Below are positions 37,112 through 46,461 of a stretch of 64,000 nt of DNA, piece by piece (position 1 is the first letter of the stretch; every line of letters begins with the position of its first letter). Source of the DNA: Rahnella rivi (GTDB lineage: Bacteria > Pseudomonadota > Gammaproteobacteria > Enterobacterales > Enterobacteriaceae); contig NZ_JAFMOX010000065.1 in NCBI RefSeq assembly GCF_019049655.1, positions 186,001 to 250,000 on the forward strand. The letters are read 5' to 3'. The notes beneath the pieces are model-generated. The model was not told the origin of the DNA. It saw only the letters and a list, made by a program, of their open reading frames with translations, and did no database searches. Both the position numbers and the translations under genes were made by a program.

Positions 37112-38233
37112 TTACTTTTCAAGATGATTGATAACGATACGTTTACTCTCATCCATAATCGCCGCTTTAGCACGGATCTTCGCTTCTAACTGGTCGATCA
37201 TCTGTTCGTTGTCAAAACGATCTCTCTGACGTACGCCGTCTTCATAGAAGCCGCTTTTATTATGGCCTCCGGTGACGCCGATCGTGGACACCAGCGCTTC
37301 GCCCGGCCCATTCACCACACAACCGATGATGGAGACATCCATCGGGGTGATCAGATCTTCCAGACGCTGCTCTAACGCGTTAACCGTGCCGATGACATCA
37401 AATTCCTGACGCGAGCAGGTCGGACAGGCAATAAAGTTGATGCCACGCGAGCGAATGCGAAGTGACTTCAGAATATCAAAGCCTACCTTCACCTCTTCGA
37501 CAGGGTCGGCAGCCAGCGAGATGCGCAGCGTATCGCCGATACCTTCGGACAGCAAAAGACCGAGGCCGATGGCCGATTTCACGGAACCGGCGCGCAAACC
37601 GCCCGCTTCAGTGATGCCAAGATGCAAAGGCTGATCGATACGCTTCGCCAGCAGACGATAAGACTCAACGGCAAGAAACACGTCTGAGGCTTTAACGCTC
37701 ACTTTGAACTGATCAAAGTTGAGGCGATCGAGAATATCAACATGGCGCATCGCCGATTCCAGCAGCGCTTCCGGCGTAGGTTCGCCGAATTTTTCCTGGA
37801 TATCTTTCTCCAGAGAGCCGCCATTCACGCCGATACGAATAGGAATATTGTAATGACGGGCGCAATCCACTACCGAGCGAATGCGGGATTCATTACCAAT
37901 GTTACCTGGATTAATACGCAGGCAATCAACGCCGTATTCGGCTACTTTGAGCGCGATACGGTAATCAAAATGGATGTCAGCGACCAGCGGGACATTAACC
38001 TGCTGCTTGATGAGCTTGAACGCCTCAGCGGCATCCATGGTAGGCACGGAAACGCGAACAATATCGACACCGACACGTTCCAGCGATTTGATCTGCGCGA
38101 CCGTCGCCGCGACATCTGTGGTGCGGGTGTTGGTCATCGATTGCACAGCAATCGGTGCTCCGTCACCTACAGGCACCTTGCCGACATAAATCCGGGTTGA
38201 TTTGCGACGGGTAATGGGTGCTTGGTTATGCAT
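37112..38233 (-). CDS. ispG: 4-hydroxy-3-methylbut-2-enyl-diphosphate synthase
   Basis: A 373-aa 4Fe-4S enzyme of the MEP isoprenoid pathway (E. coli 372 aa). TIM-barrel segments include VADIHFDYRIAL and RINPGNIGN; cluster ligands are CPTCSRQEFD and the later CVVNGPGEA. It needs an iron-sulfur cluster although the local isc scaffold genes are absent. The start at 38233 gives the family N-terminus. Confidence 0.96.
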   Translation of the reverse strand: MHNQAPITRRKSTRIYVGKVPVGDGAPIAVQSMTNTRTTDVAATVAQIKSLERVGVDIVRVSVPTMDAAEAFKLIKQQVNVPLVADIHFDYRIALKVAEYGVDCLRINPGNIGNESRIRSVVDCARHYNIPIRIGVNGGSLEKDIQEKFGEPTPEALLESAMRHVDILDRLNFDQFKVSVKASDVFLAVESYRLLAKRIDQPLHLGITEAGGLRAGSVKSAIGLGLLLSEGIGDTLRISLAADPVEEVKVGFDILKSLRIRSRGINFIACPTCSRQEFDVIGTVNALEQRLEDLITPMDVSIIGCVVNGPGEALVSTIGVTGGHNKSGFYEDGVRQRDRFDNEQMIDQLEAKIRAKAAIMDESKRIVINHLEK

Positions 38234-38275
38234 TACTTCACTCTCCATCGTTGCAATCGTCCGACAAGCTGCCGA

Positions 38276-39274
38276 TTACTCGGCAGCGATAGTCAGGCGC
38301 GCAACACGGCTTGATTTTACGAAACGACTTAAATCAACCGGCTTGCCCTGGAATTGAATATCCACTGCACCCGGTGCACCGATTTTCAGCTTATAAGGTG
38401 CGGTTCCCTTCACGCTCAGGGTTTCGCCACCTTTTTTGATGCCGCTGAACAGGGTCTTACCTGACGCGTCATCGATCTGTAACCAGCAGTCAGCTTTGAA
38501 TGTCAAAGCGACAGCTTGTGGATCCGCACCTGCCGCAGCAGTTTGTGCATCACCGGTTGGCAGACCATTCTCAGCCGTGGCTGGCTGGCTGGTGGATACT
38601 GCAGCAGGTGCTTGTGCTGCAGGCGTTCCGGCGGTAGCCGGTGCGCTGCTATCCGTTGGCGTTGACGTGGTGTTCAACGGAATTGAGTTCTGTGCCTGTG
38701 GTGCCCCGGCCGCTGCGTCAGGCGCAGAAGAGGAATCTTCTGTCGTCGGTGCAGAATTGGCATTGTCACCACCGCCCAGAGGAATAGTTTGCCCCTGGCC
38801 GTTATCCTGATTCAGTTGAGCCGTTGACTGATCGGCCATTGTCGCGATTTCTTCCTGCTGCGCCTGATGGTTTTGCCACCACCATGCACCGGTCAGGCCA
38901 ATCACAACAAACACGATCAACCAGGTAAAGCCCATCAGCCAGCCATCGCGTTTTTTACGAGACTTGCCGAGAGAAAAACCCTGCATTGAAGCGACTTTCG
39001 GCACTTTGATGGGGGCTTGCTTACCGATCAGATCTAACAGTTCTTCTTCCGGGATATGAACCAGTTTGGCGTAAGAACGAAGATAGCCACGCAGGAAAGT
39101 CGGAGCGAGATCGCCCGGCGTCGTTTCTTCTTCGATTTGGCGAATCGTTGAGACTTTCAGACACAGGCGTTCTGCAACGGCCTGATGGCTTAGCCCTAAC
39201 TCTTCACGTGCCTGACACAGGCGTTGGCCTGCGGTCAGTTTAACTTTATTTTCTTGGGAGGCTTCAGTATTCAT
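38276..39274 (-). CDS. rodZ: cytoskeleton protein RodZ
   Basis: A 332-aa bitopic membrane protein that links MreB to the elongation machinery. The N-terminal Cro-type helix-turn-helix (LCQAREELGLSHQAVAERLCLKV) is followed by a helix near 110-130 (WLMGFTWLIVFVVIGLTGAWW), a Gln/Ala/Thr/Pro-rich periplasmic linker and a C-terminal beta domain. Its start overlaps the pilW stop by 11 bp. Confidence 0.96.
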   Translation of the reverse strand: MNTEASQENKVKLTAGQRLCQAREELGLSHQAVAERLCLKVSTIRQIEEETTPGDLAPTFLRGYLRSYAKLVHIPEEELLDLIGKQAPIKVPKVASMQGFSLGKSRKKRDGWLMGFTWLIVFVVIGLTGAWWWQNHQAQQEEIATMADQSTAQLNQDNGQGQTIPLGGGDNANSAPTTEDSSSAPDAAAGAPQAQNSIPLNTTSTPTDSSAPATAGTPAAQAPAAVSTSQPATAENGLPTGDAQTAAAGADPQAVALTFKADCWLQIDDASGKTLFSGIKKGGETLSVKGTAPYKLKIGAPGAVDIQFQGKPVDLSRFVKSSRVARLTIAAE

Positions 39275-40025
39275 TAGCTAAGAACTGCTGGTACTGTTGG
39301 GATTGTGGATAACTACGCGCAAGCTGCTTACCGTAGCGTTGAACGCTGTCCGGATTGCCCGCTAACGCAGCGAATCGAATTTGTAACATAATGCTGTCAG
39401 CCGTGGCTGGCAGAACATGCTGGTATACATCCAGTAGAAGTTTTGCCTGAGCGCGATTCCCTTCTCCAAATTCTTTGGTTGCCTCTGTCAGCAAGGGTGC
39501 GCCTTTATCGGGATCGATTTTTAATGCCCGGCTCAGTAACACTCGCGCTTCCTCATTCTGATTTGCCTTCAGAAAACAGTAGCCTGCATTTTCGAGACTG
39601 TCAGCAACCTGACCGTAATCAGGCGCATTAGCTGCGGCGCTAAACTGCTGTTGTGCCGGTACATACTGCCCTAAACTACACAAAAACGCACCGTAATTAT
39701 TCAACACGGTCCCATTTTGCGGCGCCAGCTTCAGCGCTTGCTGGTAGCGACTTTGCGCAGCTTTTTGATCGCCGGTTTTTTGCTCGTAAAGCGCCATGCC
39801 CAGCTGAGTGCGATAATCGTCAGGCGCACTGTCCGCGGCTTTCTGCAAATTCTGTTTCGCCGCGTCCATATTTCCCTGGGAGAGATAGGCCATTCCCAGT
39901 TCAAGACGCGTCTGTGAGGCACCGGTAGCTGACTGCGTCTCCTTCGGAGAGCTTGAGCACCCGGCGAGCAAAGAAGCGACTAAACCCGCCGCCATCAGCA
40001 CCTTCACACTGCCTTGCATTGTCAT
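39264..40025 (-). CDS. pilW: PilW/PilF-type TPR lipoprotein
   Basis: A 253-aa lipoprotein with signal peptide and lipobox LLAGC, followed by at least four TPR motifs such as LELGMAYLSQGNMDAAKQNL. It matches the protein annotated as type IV pilus biogenesis/stability PilW upstream of rodZ in enterobacteria, where its pilus role is unproven. ATG at 40019 is an alternative start. Confidence 0.9.
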   Translation of the reverse strand: MTMQGSVKVLMAAGLVASLLAGCSSSPKETQSATGASQTRLELGMAYLSQGNMDAAKQNLQKAADSAPDDYRTQLGMALYEQKTGDQKAAQSRYQQALKLAPQNGTVLNNYGAFLCSLGQYVPAQQQFSAAANAPDYGQVADSLENAGYCFLKANQNEEARVLLSRALKIDPDKGAPLLTEATKEFGEGNRAQAKLLLDVYQHVLPATADSIMLQIRFAALAGNPDSVQRYGKQLARSYPQSQQYQQFLANEY

Positions 40026-40062
40026 GCTTAATTCCCTTTATTCTGCCACCGACAATAAACAA

Positions 40063-40093
40063 ACGGGCTGTGAAATGGTATCTGCACAGCCCG
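40063..40093 (-). terminator. hairpin between rlmN and pilW
   Basis: CGGGCTGTG and CACAGCCCG form a perfect 9-bp stem with a 13-nt loop, 27 bp after the rlmN stop; on the minus strand TTTGTTTATT follows. Confidence 0.6.
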
Positions 40094-40119
40094 AACGCAC
40101 CTACTCACACTTCTGACGA

Positions 40120-41319
40120 CTAAACGGCTTTAACGGAAATCTGCTGCTCAGCTGCCATTTTTTTCTTCAACGTACGCTTGGTACGGTCGATCACATCACC
40201 GGCAAGCTGACCACAAGCGGCATCAATATCGTCGCCGCGGGTTTTACGCACAATGACGGTAAAACCGTATTCCATCAGCACCTTAGAGAAGCGATCGATG
40301 CGGCTGTTTGAGCTGCGGCCATACGGGGCGCCAGGGAACGGGTTCCACGGAATGAGGTTGATTTTGCACGGCGTATTTTTCAAACGCTCAGCCAGCTCAT
40401 GCGCATGCTCAGTACCGTCGTTAATGTGGTCAAGCATCACGTATTCGATAGTTACGCGGCCCTGGTTAGCATTGGATTTGCTGATGTAGCGTTCAACAGC
40501 GGCCAGGAACGTATCGATGTTGTACTTGCGGTTAATTGGCACGATCTCGTCGCGGATAGTGTCATTTGGCGCATGCAGGGAGATGGCCAGCGCAACGTCA
40601 ATCATGTCGCCCAGCTTATCCAGCGCAGGAACCACACCGGACGTAGACAAGGTCACGCGGCGTTTAGACAGACCAAAACCGAAGTCATCCAGCATGATTT
40701 CCATGGCCGGCACCACGTTATTCAGATTCAGCAAGGGTTCGCCCATCCCCATCATCACTACGTTGGTGATAGGACGGGTACCGGTGACTTTCGCAGCACC
40801 GATGATTTTAGCCGCACGCCACACCTGGCCGATGATTTCGGACACACGCAGGTTACGGTTGAAACCCTGCTGAGCGGTAGAACAGAAGGTACATTCCAGC
40901 GCGCAGCCAACCTGAGAGGAAACGCAGAGCGTCGCACGATCGCCATCCGGGATATACACAGTTTCGACCAGCTGGCCGCCTACCTGAATCGCCCATTTGA
41001 TGGTGCCATCGGTAGAACGTTGTTCGGAAGCGACTTCCGGCGCACGGATTTCAGCCACACGCGCCAGTTTGTCACGCAGCGGTTTGTTGATATCGGTCAT
41101 TTGCTCGAAATCATCGCTGCAATAGTGATACATCCACTTCATGACCTGATCAGCACGGAACGGTTTCTCGCCCATGTTGATAAAGAACTCGCGCATTTGT
41201 TTGCGGTTGAGGTCAAGAAGGTTAATTTTTGCGGCAGCAGGAGCAACAGTTTTCACTTCCTCTGCAGAGATTGGGAAGGTTTCAGACACGTTTTGCTCGG
41301 GAGTTGTAGATTCTAACAT
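40120..41319 (-). CDS. rlmN: dual-specificity rRNA/tRNA adenine-C2 methyltransferase RlmN
   Basis: A 399-aa radical-SAM enzyme methylating 23S rRNA A2503 and tRNA A37. The cluster motif is CALECTFC (CX3CX2C), and the resolving cysteine is in DIDAACGQL near the C-terminus. It depends on a 4Fe-4S cluster. An N-terminal extension of about 30 residues precedes INLLDLNRKQM, as in other enterobacteria. Confidence 0.96.
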   Translation of the reverse strand: MLESTTPEQNVSETFPISAEEVKTVAPAAAKINLLDLNRKQMREFFINMGEKPFRADQVMKWMYHYCSDDFEQMTDINKPLRDKLARVAEIRAPEVASEQRSTDGTIKWAIQVGGQLVETVYIPDGDRATLCVSSQVGCALECTFCSTAQQGFNRNLRVSEIIGQVWRAAKIIGAAKVTGTRPITNVVMMGMGEPLLNLNNVVPAMEIMLDDFGFGLSKRRVTLSTSGVVPALDKLGDMIDVALAISLHAPNDTIRDEIVPINRKYNIDTFLAAVERYISKSNANQGRVTIEYVMLDHINDGTEHAHELAERLKNTPCKINLIPWNPFPGAPYGRSSNSRIDRFSKVLMEYGFTVIVRKTRGDDIDAACGQLAGDVIDRTKRTLKKKMAAEQQISVKAV

Positions 41320-41418
41320 AATGAAATATGGCCTCGTTGTTACACGTTATGGCGCCAGGGAAGTGCAGAGCCTGACCTTTTGCTGCCTGTCAGCGGCATT
41401 CAGGTGGCCTGCAATAAA

Positions 41419-41454
41419 TTGCGCCCCGAAGAGGCTGGCTCATTCGGGGCGCAA
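41419..41454 (-). terminator. ndk terminator
   Basis: TTGCGCCCCGAA and TTCGGGGCGCAA form a perfect 12-bp stem with a 12-nt loop; TTTATTG follows on the minus strand. It lies in the 237-bp gap between ndk and rlmN. Confidence 0.8.
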
Positions 41455-41556
41455 CATTGTACAAATTTTAGGGCAGAGTTGCCATGTTTGGAAGGTGACC
41501 AGGGCAAATTCTTGTGAATATGCGGCGCATCTTCCAATCAGGCTTCGCCCAAAATC

Positions 41557-41982
41557 TTAACGCGGGCAGATTTCGCTTTCGTCGAAGAAGTAAGCGATTT
41601 CGCGTTGTGCAGATTCTACAGCATCAGAACCGTGAACAGCGTTAGCGGTGAAGCTGTCAGCAAAGTCTGCACGCAGAGTACCGGCCAGTGCATTTTCCGG
41701 GTTAGTTGCACCCATGATGTCACGGTTACGCTGAACTGCGTTTTCGCCTTCCAGAACCTGAACCATGATCGGGCCAGAAGTCATGAACTCAACCAGACCG
41801 TCGAAGAACGGACGACCTTTGTGCTCAGCGTAAAAGCCTTCAGCCTGCTCTTTGGTCAGTTTCAGCATTTTAGAAGCAATGATGGTGAAACCTGCACGTT
41901 CGAAACGCGCGTAGATTGCGCCGATGTCATTGTTTGCAACGGAGTTTGGCTTGATGATGGAGAAAGTACGTTGGATAGTCAT
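41557..41982 (-). CDS. ndk: nucleoside-diphosphate kinase
   Basis: A 141-aa enzyme that equilibrates NTP pools through a phospho-histidine. The catalytic His lies in NAVHGSDAVESA near residue 117; QRTFSIIKPNSV is the N-terminal signature. Preceded by a roughly 220-bp region with no gene. Confidence 0.97.
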   Translation of the reverse strand: MTIQRTFSIIKPNSVANNDIGAIYARFERAGFTIIASKMLKLTKEQAEGFYAEHKGRPFFDGLVEFMTSGPIMVQVLEGENAVQRNRDIMGATNPENALAGTLRADFADSFTANAVHGSDAVESAQREIAYFFDESEICPR

Positions 41983-42205
41983 GAAAAACCTCTGGCTGAC
42001 TTTTATAGGTAGGGCCGGTTAATTTAATGTTATACCTGCCGTAAAATGGCGGTGATTATAGGGAGCGAAGTTAAAATTGCCTACCCGAATCACAACATTT
42101 AATTAAAAAAATGCGGTATTGATTCACGATCAAGCACAAACACCCCATTTCCCTTAAACAAAGCAGGGGCAATAAAGGGATTTGCGCCCCGTTTACCTTA
42201 TCGTT

Positions 42206-43069
42206 TTATGCCTGCCCGGACGAAGGAATGATGTTACGCAACCAGCTTCCCCATTTGCGCTGATAGAAAGGCTGGGTGTGGCTGATCAGATAATGGCTGA
42301 TGCCGCGCTCTTTTTCGCAAACGATACAGAAATCAACCGGACGGTCATCGGGAGACGTTTCGGCAGCCACATTGCCGGCTTCGCGGATCAGCGCATCGAT
42401 TTCCTGTTCATCACCGTCAGCTTCTACACCGATCAGCAGGTTAGGTTGATCATCCACGGTTTTGTCATGGATAAGGGCCATAAACGCCCGGCGCACCGGC
42501 TTTTTCTGAGTAAACAGCGTGGTCAGCGCGTCGATCATCGCCGAGGGATACTCCTCCGGCTGGCCAATCAGCAGCTGGCTTTCTTTATCCAGCACCAGTT
42601 CTGAAGGCGCATTCAACCCGCCGTTGCTCAGCAGCAGCGTCACTTCGCTTGGGTAGAATTCTTTGCCGTATTCAGACTTCGGATTCAGAAATAATTCTTC
42701 CCCTTGTGTCATTTCAAACAAAACGCGGGCAGGCAGCGCGACAAACGCCTGCTCATCCGGGCTTTCGCCGGCACTGGCTTTTTCAAGAACGTCTACAGAG
42801 GAAAAGAAAGGAATGATTGAGCTGCCGTCCTGCTTTTCCCAGTGCAAAATATTCAGTTCACTGCCAGCGGTGATCGCCACACTGCCCTGCTTTTCAGCGT
42901 CATCCTGCCCTGCGTCACCCAGCACAAAAACCGTGGATTCCAGCAGCGTTTGATAGAACGCCGGGCGCCAGGCAGCCGCGGTGACAGACAGGCGGAGCAG
43001 GCGCTCGAGCTCGTTTTCACCGTCTGTTGCCGCTGCGCCGGCAGGGAGATGATCGTGTGGGACACTCAT
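42206..43069 (-). CDS. sseB: SseB family protein
   Basis: A 287-aa protein related to E. coli SseB (enhanced serine sensitivity). It has the SseB N-terminal domain with QTLLESTVFVLGD and a C-terminal domain ending WGSWLRNIIPS. Molecular function unknown. The start at 43069 is chosen because the open extension upstream has no support. It is downstream of pepB, as in E. coli. Confidence 0.9.
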   Translation of the reverse strand: MSVPHDHLPAGAAATDGENELERLLRLSVTAAAWRPAFYQTLLESTVFVLGDAGQDDAEKQGSVAITAGSELNILHWEKQDGSSIIPFFSSVDVLEKASAGESPDEQAFVALPARVLFEMTQGEELFLNPKSEYGKEFYPSEVTLLLSNGGLNAPSELVLDKESQLLIGQPEEYPSAMIDALTTLFTQKKPVRRAFMALIHDKTVDDQPNLLIGVEADGDEQEIDALIREAGNVAAETSPDDRPVDFCIVCEKERGISHYLISHTQPFYQRKWGSWLRNIIPSSGQA

Positions 43070-43146
43070 GATTCTTGACTCCGGTAATGGTATGAAACGG
43101 GGCGCCGTTAAGCGCCCCGTTGTGCTTCTTGCCATGCTGTCTTAAT

Positions 43147-44457
43147 TTATTTGGCTTTTGCTAACAATAAGTTGGCAACGGTACGCACGCCCAGGCCGGT
43201 CGCTCCCGCAGACCACTGATCCGCCGCGCTTTTACGGTAAGTGGCGGAGCAGTCGATATGCAGCCAGCCTTTCTTATATTCAGTGACGAAATGAGACAGG
43301 AAAGCTGCCGCCGTGCTTGCACCCGCGGTATGAGAAGGGCCCGCGATATTATTCAGTTCAGCAAAATTGGACGGCAAATGTGCGCGATGGAACTCTTCCA
43401 GCGGCAAACGCCAGAACGGTTCGTGTTCGGCTTTCGCGCTTTCCAGCAGTTCGGCAGCCAGCGCATCGTCAAAGCTGAACAGCGCATGATAATCATTGCC
43501 CAGCGCCGTTTTCGCAGCGCCCGTCAGCGTTGCCGCATCAATCAGCAGTTCAGGATTCTGAGCAGAGGCGTCGATAAGCCCATCCGCCAGAACCAGACGG
43601 CCTTCGGCGTCGGTGTTCATGACTTCAACGGTTTTGCCGTTGCGGTAGCGAATAATGTCGCCCAGTTTCAATGCGTTGCCGCTGACCATGTTGTCTGCAC
43701 AGCACAGGTACAGTTTCACACGTTTGTTCAGGCCATTGGCCGCGGCCAGTGCCAGAGCGCCGGTCAAGGTGGCTGCGCCGCCCATATCGGCTTTCATCGA
43801 GTCCATGGAAGCGCTTGGCTTGAGGCTGTAGCCGCCGGTGTCAAAGGTGATACCTTTGCCGACCAGACAGGCGTAAACCGGTGCTTCAGCATCGCCGCTC
43901 GGGTTGTAATCAAGTGCCAGCAATACCGGCGGACGATCAGAACCCCGGCCAACAATGTGCAGCCCCTGATAATTCTGCTGACGCAGATCGTCACCTTTGG
44001 TAATGCGGTAGCTGACTTTATCGTTGCCGAATTCGCACATCAGATCCACAGCGCGGGTCGCCAGTTGCTCAGGTGACAACTCTTCCGCCGGAGTATTGAT
44101 GGTGTTACGTACCCAGTCGATGATTTTCAGGCGTTGTTTCAGTGTAGTGGCGTCATCTTCTGATAATTCAGCCCACTCAACGTTGCGCGCGCCTTTCGGG
44201 CCGCGGAAGCCTTGCCAGAACGCCCAGCTGTTTTCGAGATCCCAGCCTTCACCGGCCAGCTTAACGTTTTTAACGCCCTGACCATCGATACGGCGCGCTG
44301 CACGTGAGATTGCCGTCAGCGCGTCGCCGCCATTCAAATGAATGGTCATGCCCGCTGAATCGGTACTCAAAGTGGCTTTTTCGCCCCAGCGTGCATCGGC
44401 AGGCTGAGTGGAAAGGAAAACGCGCATGGCTTCATTGGTCGTTACTTCGGAACTCAT
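43147..44457 (-). CDS. pepB: peptidase B, M17 leucyl aminopeptidase
   Basis: A 436-aa cytosolic aminopeptidase (E. coli 427 aa). Metal and active-site segments are GITFDTGGYSLKPSASMDSMK and VMNTDAEGRLVLADGL. CAGGAG precedes the start at 44457. In E. coli pepB follows iscX; here it follows iscS directly after 67 bp. Confidence 0.95.
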   Translation of the reverse strand: MSSEVTTNEAMRVFLSTQPADARWGEKATLSTDSAGMTIHLNGGDALTAISRAARRIDGQGVKNVKLAGEGWDLENSWAFWQGFRGPKGARNVEWAELSEDDATTLKQRLKIIDWVRNTINTPAEELSPEQLATRAVDLMCEFGNDKVSYRITKGDDLRQQNYQGLHIVGRGSDRPPVLLALDYNPSGDAEAPVYACLVGKGITFDTGGYSLKPSASMDSMKADMGGAATLTGALALAAANGLNKRVKLYLCCADNMVSGNALKLGDIIRYRNGKTVEVMNTDAEGRLVLADGLIDASAQNPELLIDAATLTGAAKTALGNDYHALFSFDDALAAELLESAKAEHEPFWRLPLEEFHRAHLPSNFAELNNIAGPSHTAGASTAAAFLSHFVTEYKKGWLHIDCSATYRKSAADQWSAGATGLGVRTVANLLLAKAK

Positions 44458-44524
44458 AACAGCACTCCTGATTGTTTTTATCTTCAATGATGACAGGTAA
44501 ATCGCCCTTTCACGGGGAGGCACT

Positions 44525-45694
44525 TCATTTCGTATAAACCGGGGGTAACTCACGCAGGCGGGTGACTGATTTCACCACCAGCGCGATGGCATAATCGATT
44601 TCTTCTTCGGTTGTCCAGCGTCCCAGCGAGAAGCGGATCGAACCGTGCGCCAGTTCTTCACTCAATCCTATGGCACGTAAAACGTAGGAAGGTTCAAGGC
44701 TTGCAGAGGTGCAGGCTGAGCCAGATGAAACGGCAAGATCTTTCAGTGCCATGATCAGAGATTCACCTTCCACGTTGGCAAAACTGACGTTCAGGATATT
44801 GGGCGCCGCGTGCTGCCCGGAACCATTGAGGTGCACCTGATCCAGTTTCTGAATACCTTTCCACAACCGGTCGCGCAGCACAGTCAGACGCGCCACTTCA
44901 GCGGGCATTTCTTCTTTGGCGATGCGATACGCTTCGCCCATGCCGACAATCTGATGCACCGGTAACGTCCCGGAACGCATACCGCGTTCGTGACCGCCAC
45001 CGTGGATTTGGGCTTCGATGCGGACTTTCGGTTTACGGCGTACATACAGCGCACCAATGCCTTTTGGCCCGTAGATTTTATGCGCTGAAAACGACATCAG
45101 ATCCACCGGCAACTCGCTGAGATCGATGGAGATTTTACCCACGCTCTGCGTCGCATCCACGTGAAACACAATACCGCGACTGCGGCACAGTTCGCCGATG
45201 GTCGCAATATCCTGAATCACACCGATTTCGTTGTTCACCTGCATCACCGACACCAGAATCGTATCCGGGCGCAGCGCGGCTTCAATGGCAGCGGCGGTGA
45301 TAATACCGTCGCTGCGCGGTGCAAGAAAGGTGACGTCAAACCCTTCACTTTCCAGCTGAAGGCAGGTGTCGAGCACGGCTTTGTGTTCGGTCTGGCTGGT
45401 AATGATGTGTTTGCCTTTTTCACGCTGTGCGTGAGCCGCGCCTTTGATCGCAAGATTGTCTGATTCTGTCGCGCCTGACGTGAAGACAATCTCACGCGGG
45501 TCGGCATTAATCAGCTCGGCAATCTGGTTACGCGCCACATCTACCGCCTCTTCCGCCTGCCAGCCAAAGCGGTGCGAGCGGGAAGCCGGATTGCCGAAAG
45601 TACCGTCCAGTGTCAGACACTGCATCATTTTCCCGGCCACGCGCGGATCGACCGGCGTCGTGGCTGAGTAATCGAGATAAATAGGTAATTTCAT
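44525..45694 (-). CDS. iscS: cysteine desulfurase IscS, shortened C-terminus
   Basis: A 389-aa PLP enzyme that takes sulfur from cysteine for Fe-S clusters and thiolated tRNA (E. coli 404 aa). The N-terminus MKLPIYLDYSATTPVDPRVA, PLP lysine in SFSAHKIYGPKG and persulfide cysteine in SSGSACTSASLEPS are intact, and the body closely matches E. coli IscS. It ends at RLRELPPVYTK, lacking the last ~15 residues that follow LSPLWEMY in E. coli. That tail lies near the IscU-binding surface, and no iscU follows. The start at 45694 gives the family N-terminus. Confidence 0.94.
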   Translation of the reverse strand: MKLPIYLDYSATTPVDPRVAGKMMQCLTLDGTFGNPASRSHRFGWQAEEAVDVARNQIAELINADPREIVFTSGATESDNLAIKGAAHAQREKGKHIITSQTEHKAVLDTCLQLESEGFDVTFLAPRSDGIITAAAIEAALRPDTILVSVMQVNNEIGVIQDIATIGELCRSRGIVFHVDATQSVGKISIDLSELPVDLMSFSAHKIYGPKGIGALYVRRKPKVRIEAQIHGGGHERGMRSGTLPVHQIVGMGEAYRIAKEEMPAEVARLTVLRDRLWKGIQKLDQVHLNGSGQHAAPNILNVSFANVEGESLIMALKDLAVSSGSACTSASLEPSYVLRAIGLSEELAHGSIRFSLGRWTTEEEIDYAIALVVKSVTRLRELPPVYTK

Positions 45695-45836
45695 GGCAGG
45701 CAAGCTCCGGACTGCGCGTTCGACAGCGAACGAAAGAATTAAAAACGACAACCAGTTTAAAACGGCTTCACGGATTCTTAAAAGGGAAATGACGTTTTGC
45801 GGGCACTTATCGGTAAGAATTGGCTTTTGAAAAGCA

Positions 45837-45870
45837 AAAGCCCGCGGGAATATGCATTTCCGCGGGCTTT
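45837..45870 (-). terminator. strong hairpin between iscR and iscS
   Basis: AAAGCCCGCGG and CCGCGGGCTTT form a perfect 11-bp GC-rich stem with a 12-nt loop, 30 bp after the iscR stop. On the minus strand CTTTTGCTTTTC follows. It should end or strongly reduce iscR transcription before iscS. Confidence 0.85.
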
Positions 45871-45900
45871 TTAAAGCGGTTATCAATGTGGATTAAGCGA

Positions 45901-46395
45901 TCAGGCTCTTAAATTGACATTGATGGTTTCCATCTGGCGGCCGTTAGGCTGACGACGAACTTCACCGTTCTGACGGTCGGCCACTTCCAGGATTTCCTGA
46001 TTGTTGACCAGTTCAGCCAGCGTAATGTTGTTGAGGAAGCCGCTGATGCGCTCGCTCAGATCACGCCATAAGGTGTGCGTCAGGCAGCGTTCGCCATTCT
46101 GGCACCCTTCTTTACCCTGACAACGGGTGGCGTCAACCGATTCGTCGACGGCAGTAATCACTGCGCCCACGGCGATATCAGCTGAATCTTTACCTAACAG
46201 ATAACCACCGCCGGGACCACGAACACTGGCAACCAGACCGTTTTTACGCAAACGTGAGAACAGCTGTTCCAGATACGAAAGAGAGATGCCCTGGCGCTCA
46301 GAAATGTCAGCCAGTGGTACCGGTCCTTCCTGTGAATGCAGCGCTACGTCAAGCATAGCGGTCACGGCATAACGGCCTTTGGATGTCAGTCTCAT
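45901..46395 (-). CDS. iscR: Fe-S cluster regulator IscR
   Basis: A 164-aa Rrf2-family regulator (E. coli 162 aa). The winged helix is at residues about 1-75 (ISLSYLEQLFSRLRKNGLV), and the 2Fe-2S ligands C92, C98, C104 and H107 are all present in RCQGKEGCQNGERCLTH. The start at 46395 is the family start. Two type-1 boxes upstream suggest normal self-repression when the cluster is loaded. Confidence 0.96.
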   Translation of the reverse strand: MRLTSKGRYAVTAMLDVALHSQEGPVPLADISERQGISLSYLEQLFSRLRKNGLVASVRGPGGGYLLGKDSADIAVGAVITAVDESVDATRCQGKEGCQNGERCLTHTLWRDLSERISGFLNNITLAELVNNQEILEVADRQNGEVRRQPNGRQMETINVNLRA

Positions 46396-46461
46396 AGCAT
46401 GATTACCTGTGTTGAAGAACTTAAAAAGTACAATGGGTCGCAATATGCAAATGAGTCTGCC

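Noticed and set aside
40399..41316. 305-aa ORF opposite rlmN
   Set aside because: Antisense to a certain gene, with low-complexity His/Arg-rich composition.
44458..44524. possible remnant of iscX or iscU between iscS and pepB
   Set aside because: The 67 bp translate to nothing resembling either protein; it holds only the pepB ribosome site.
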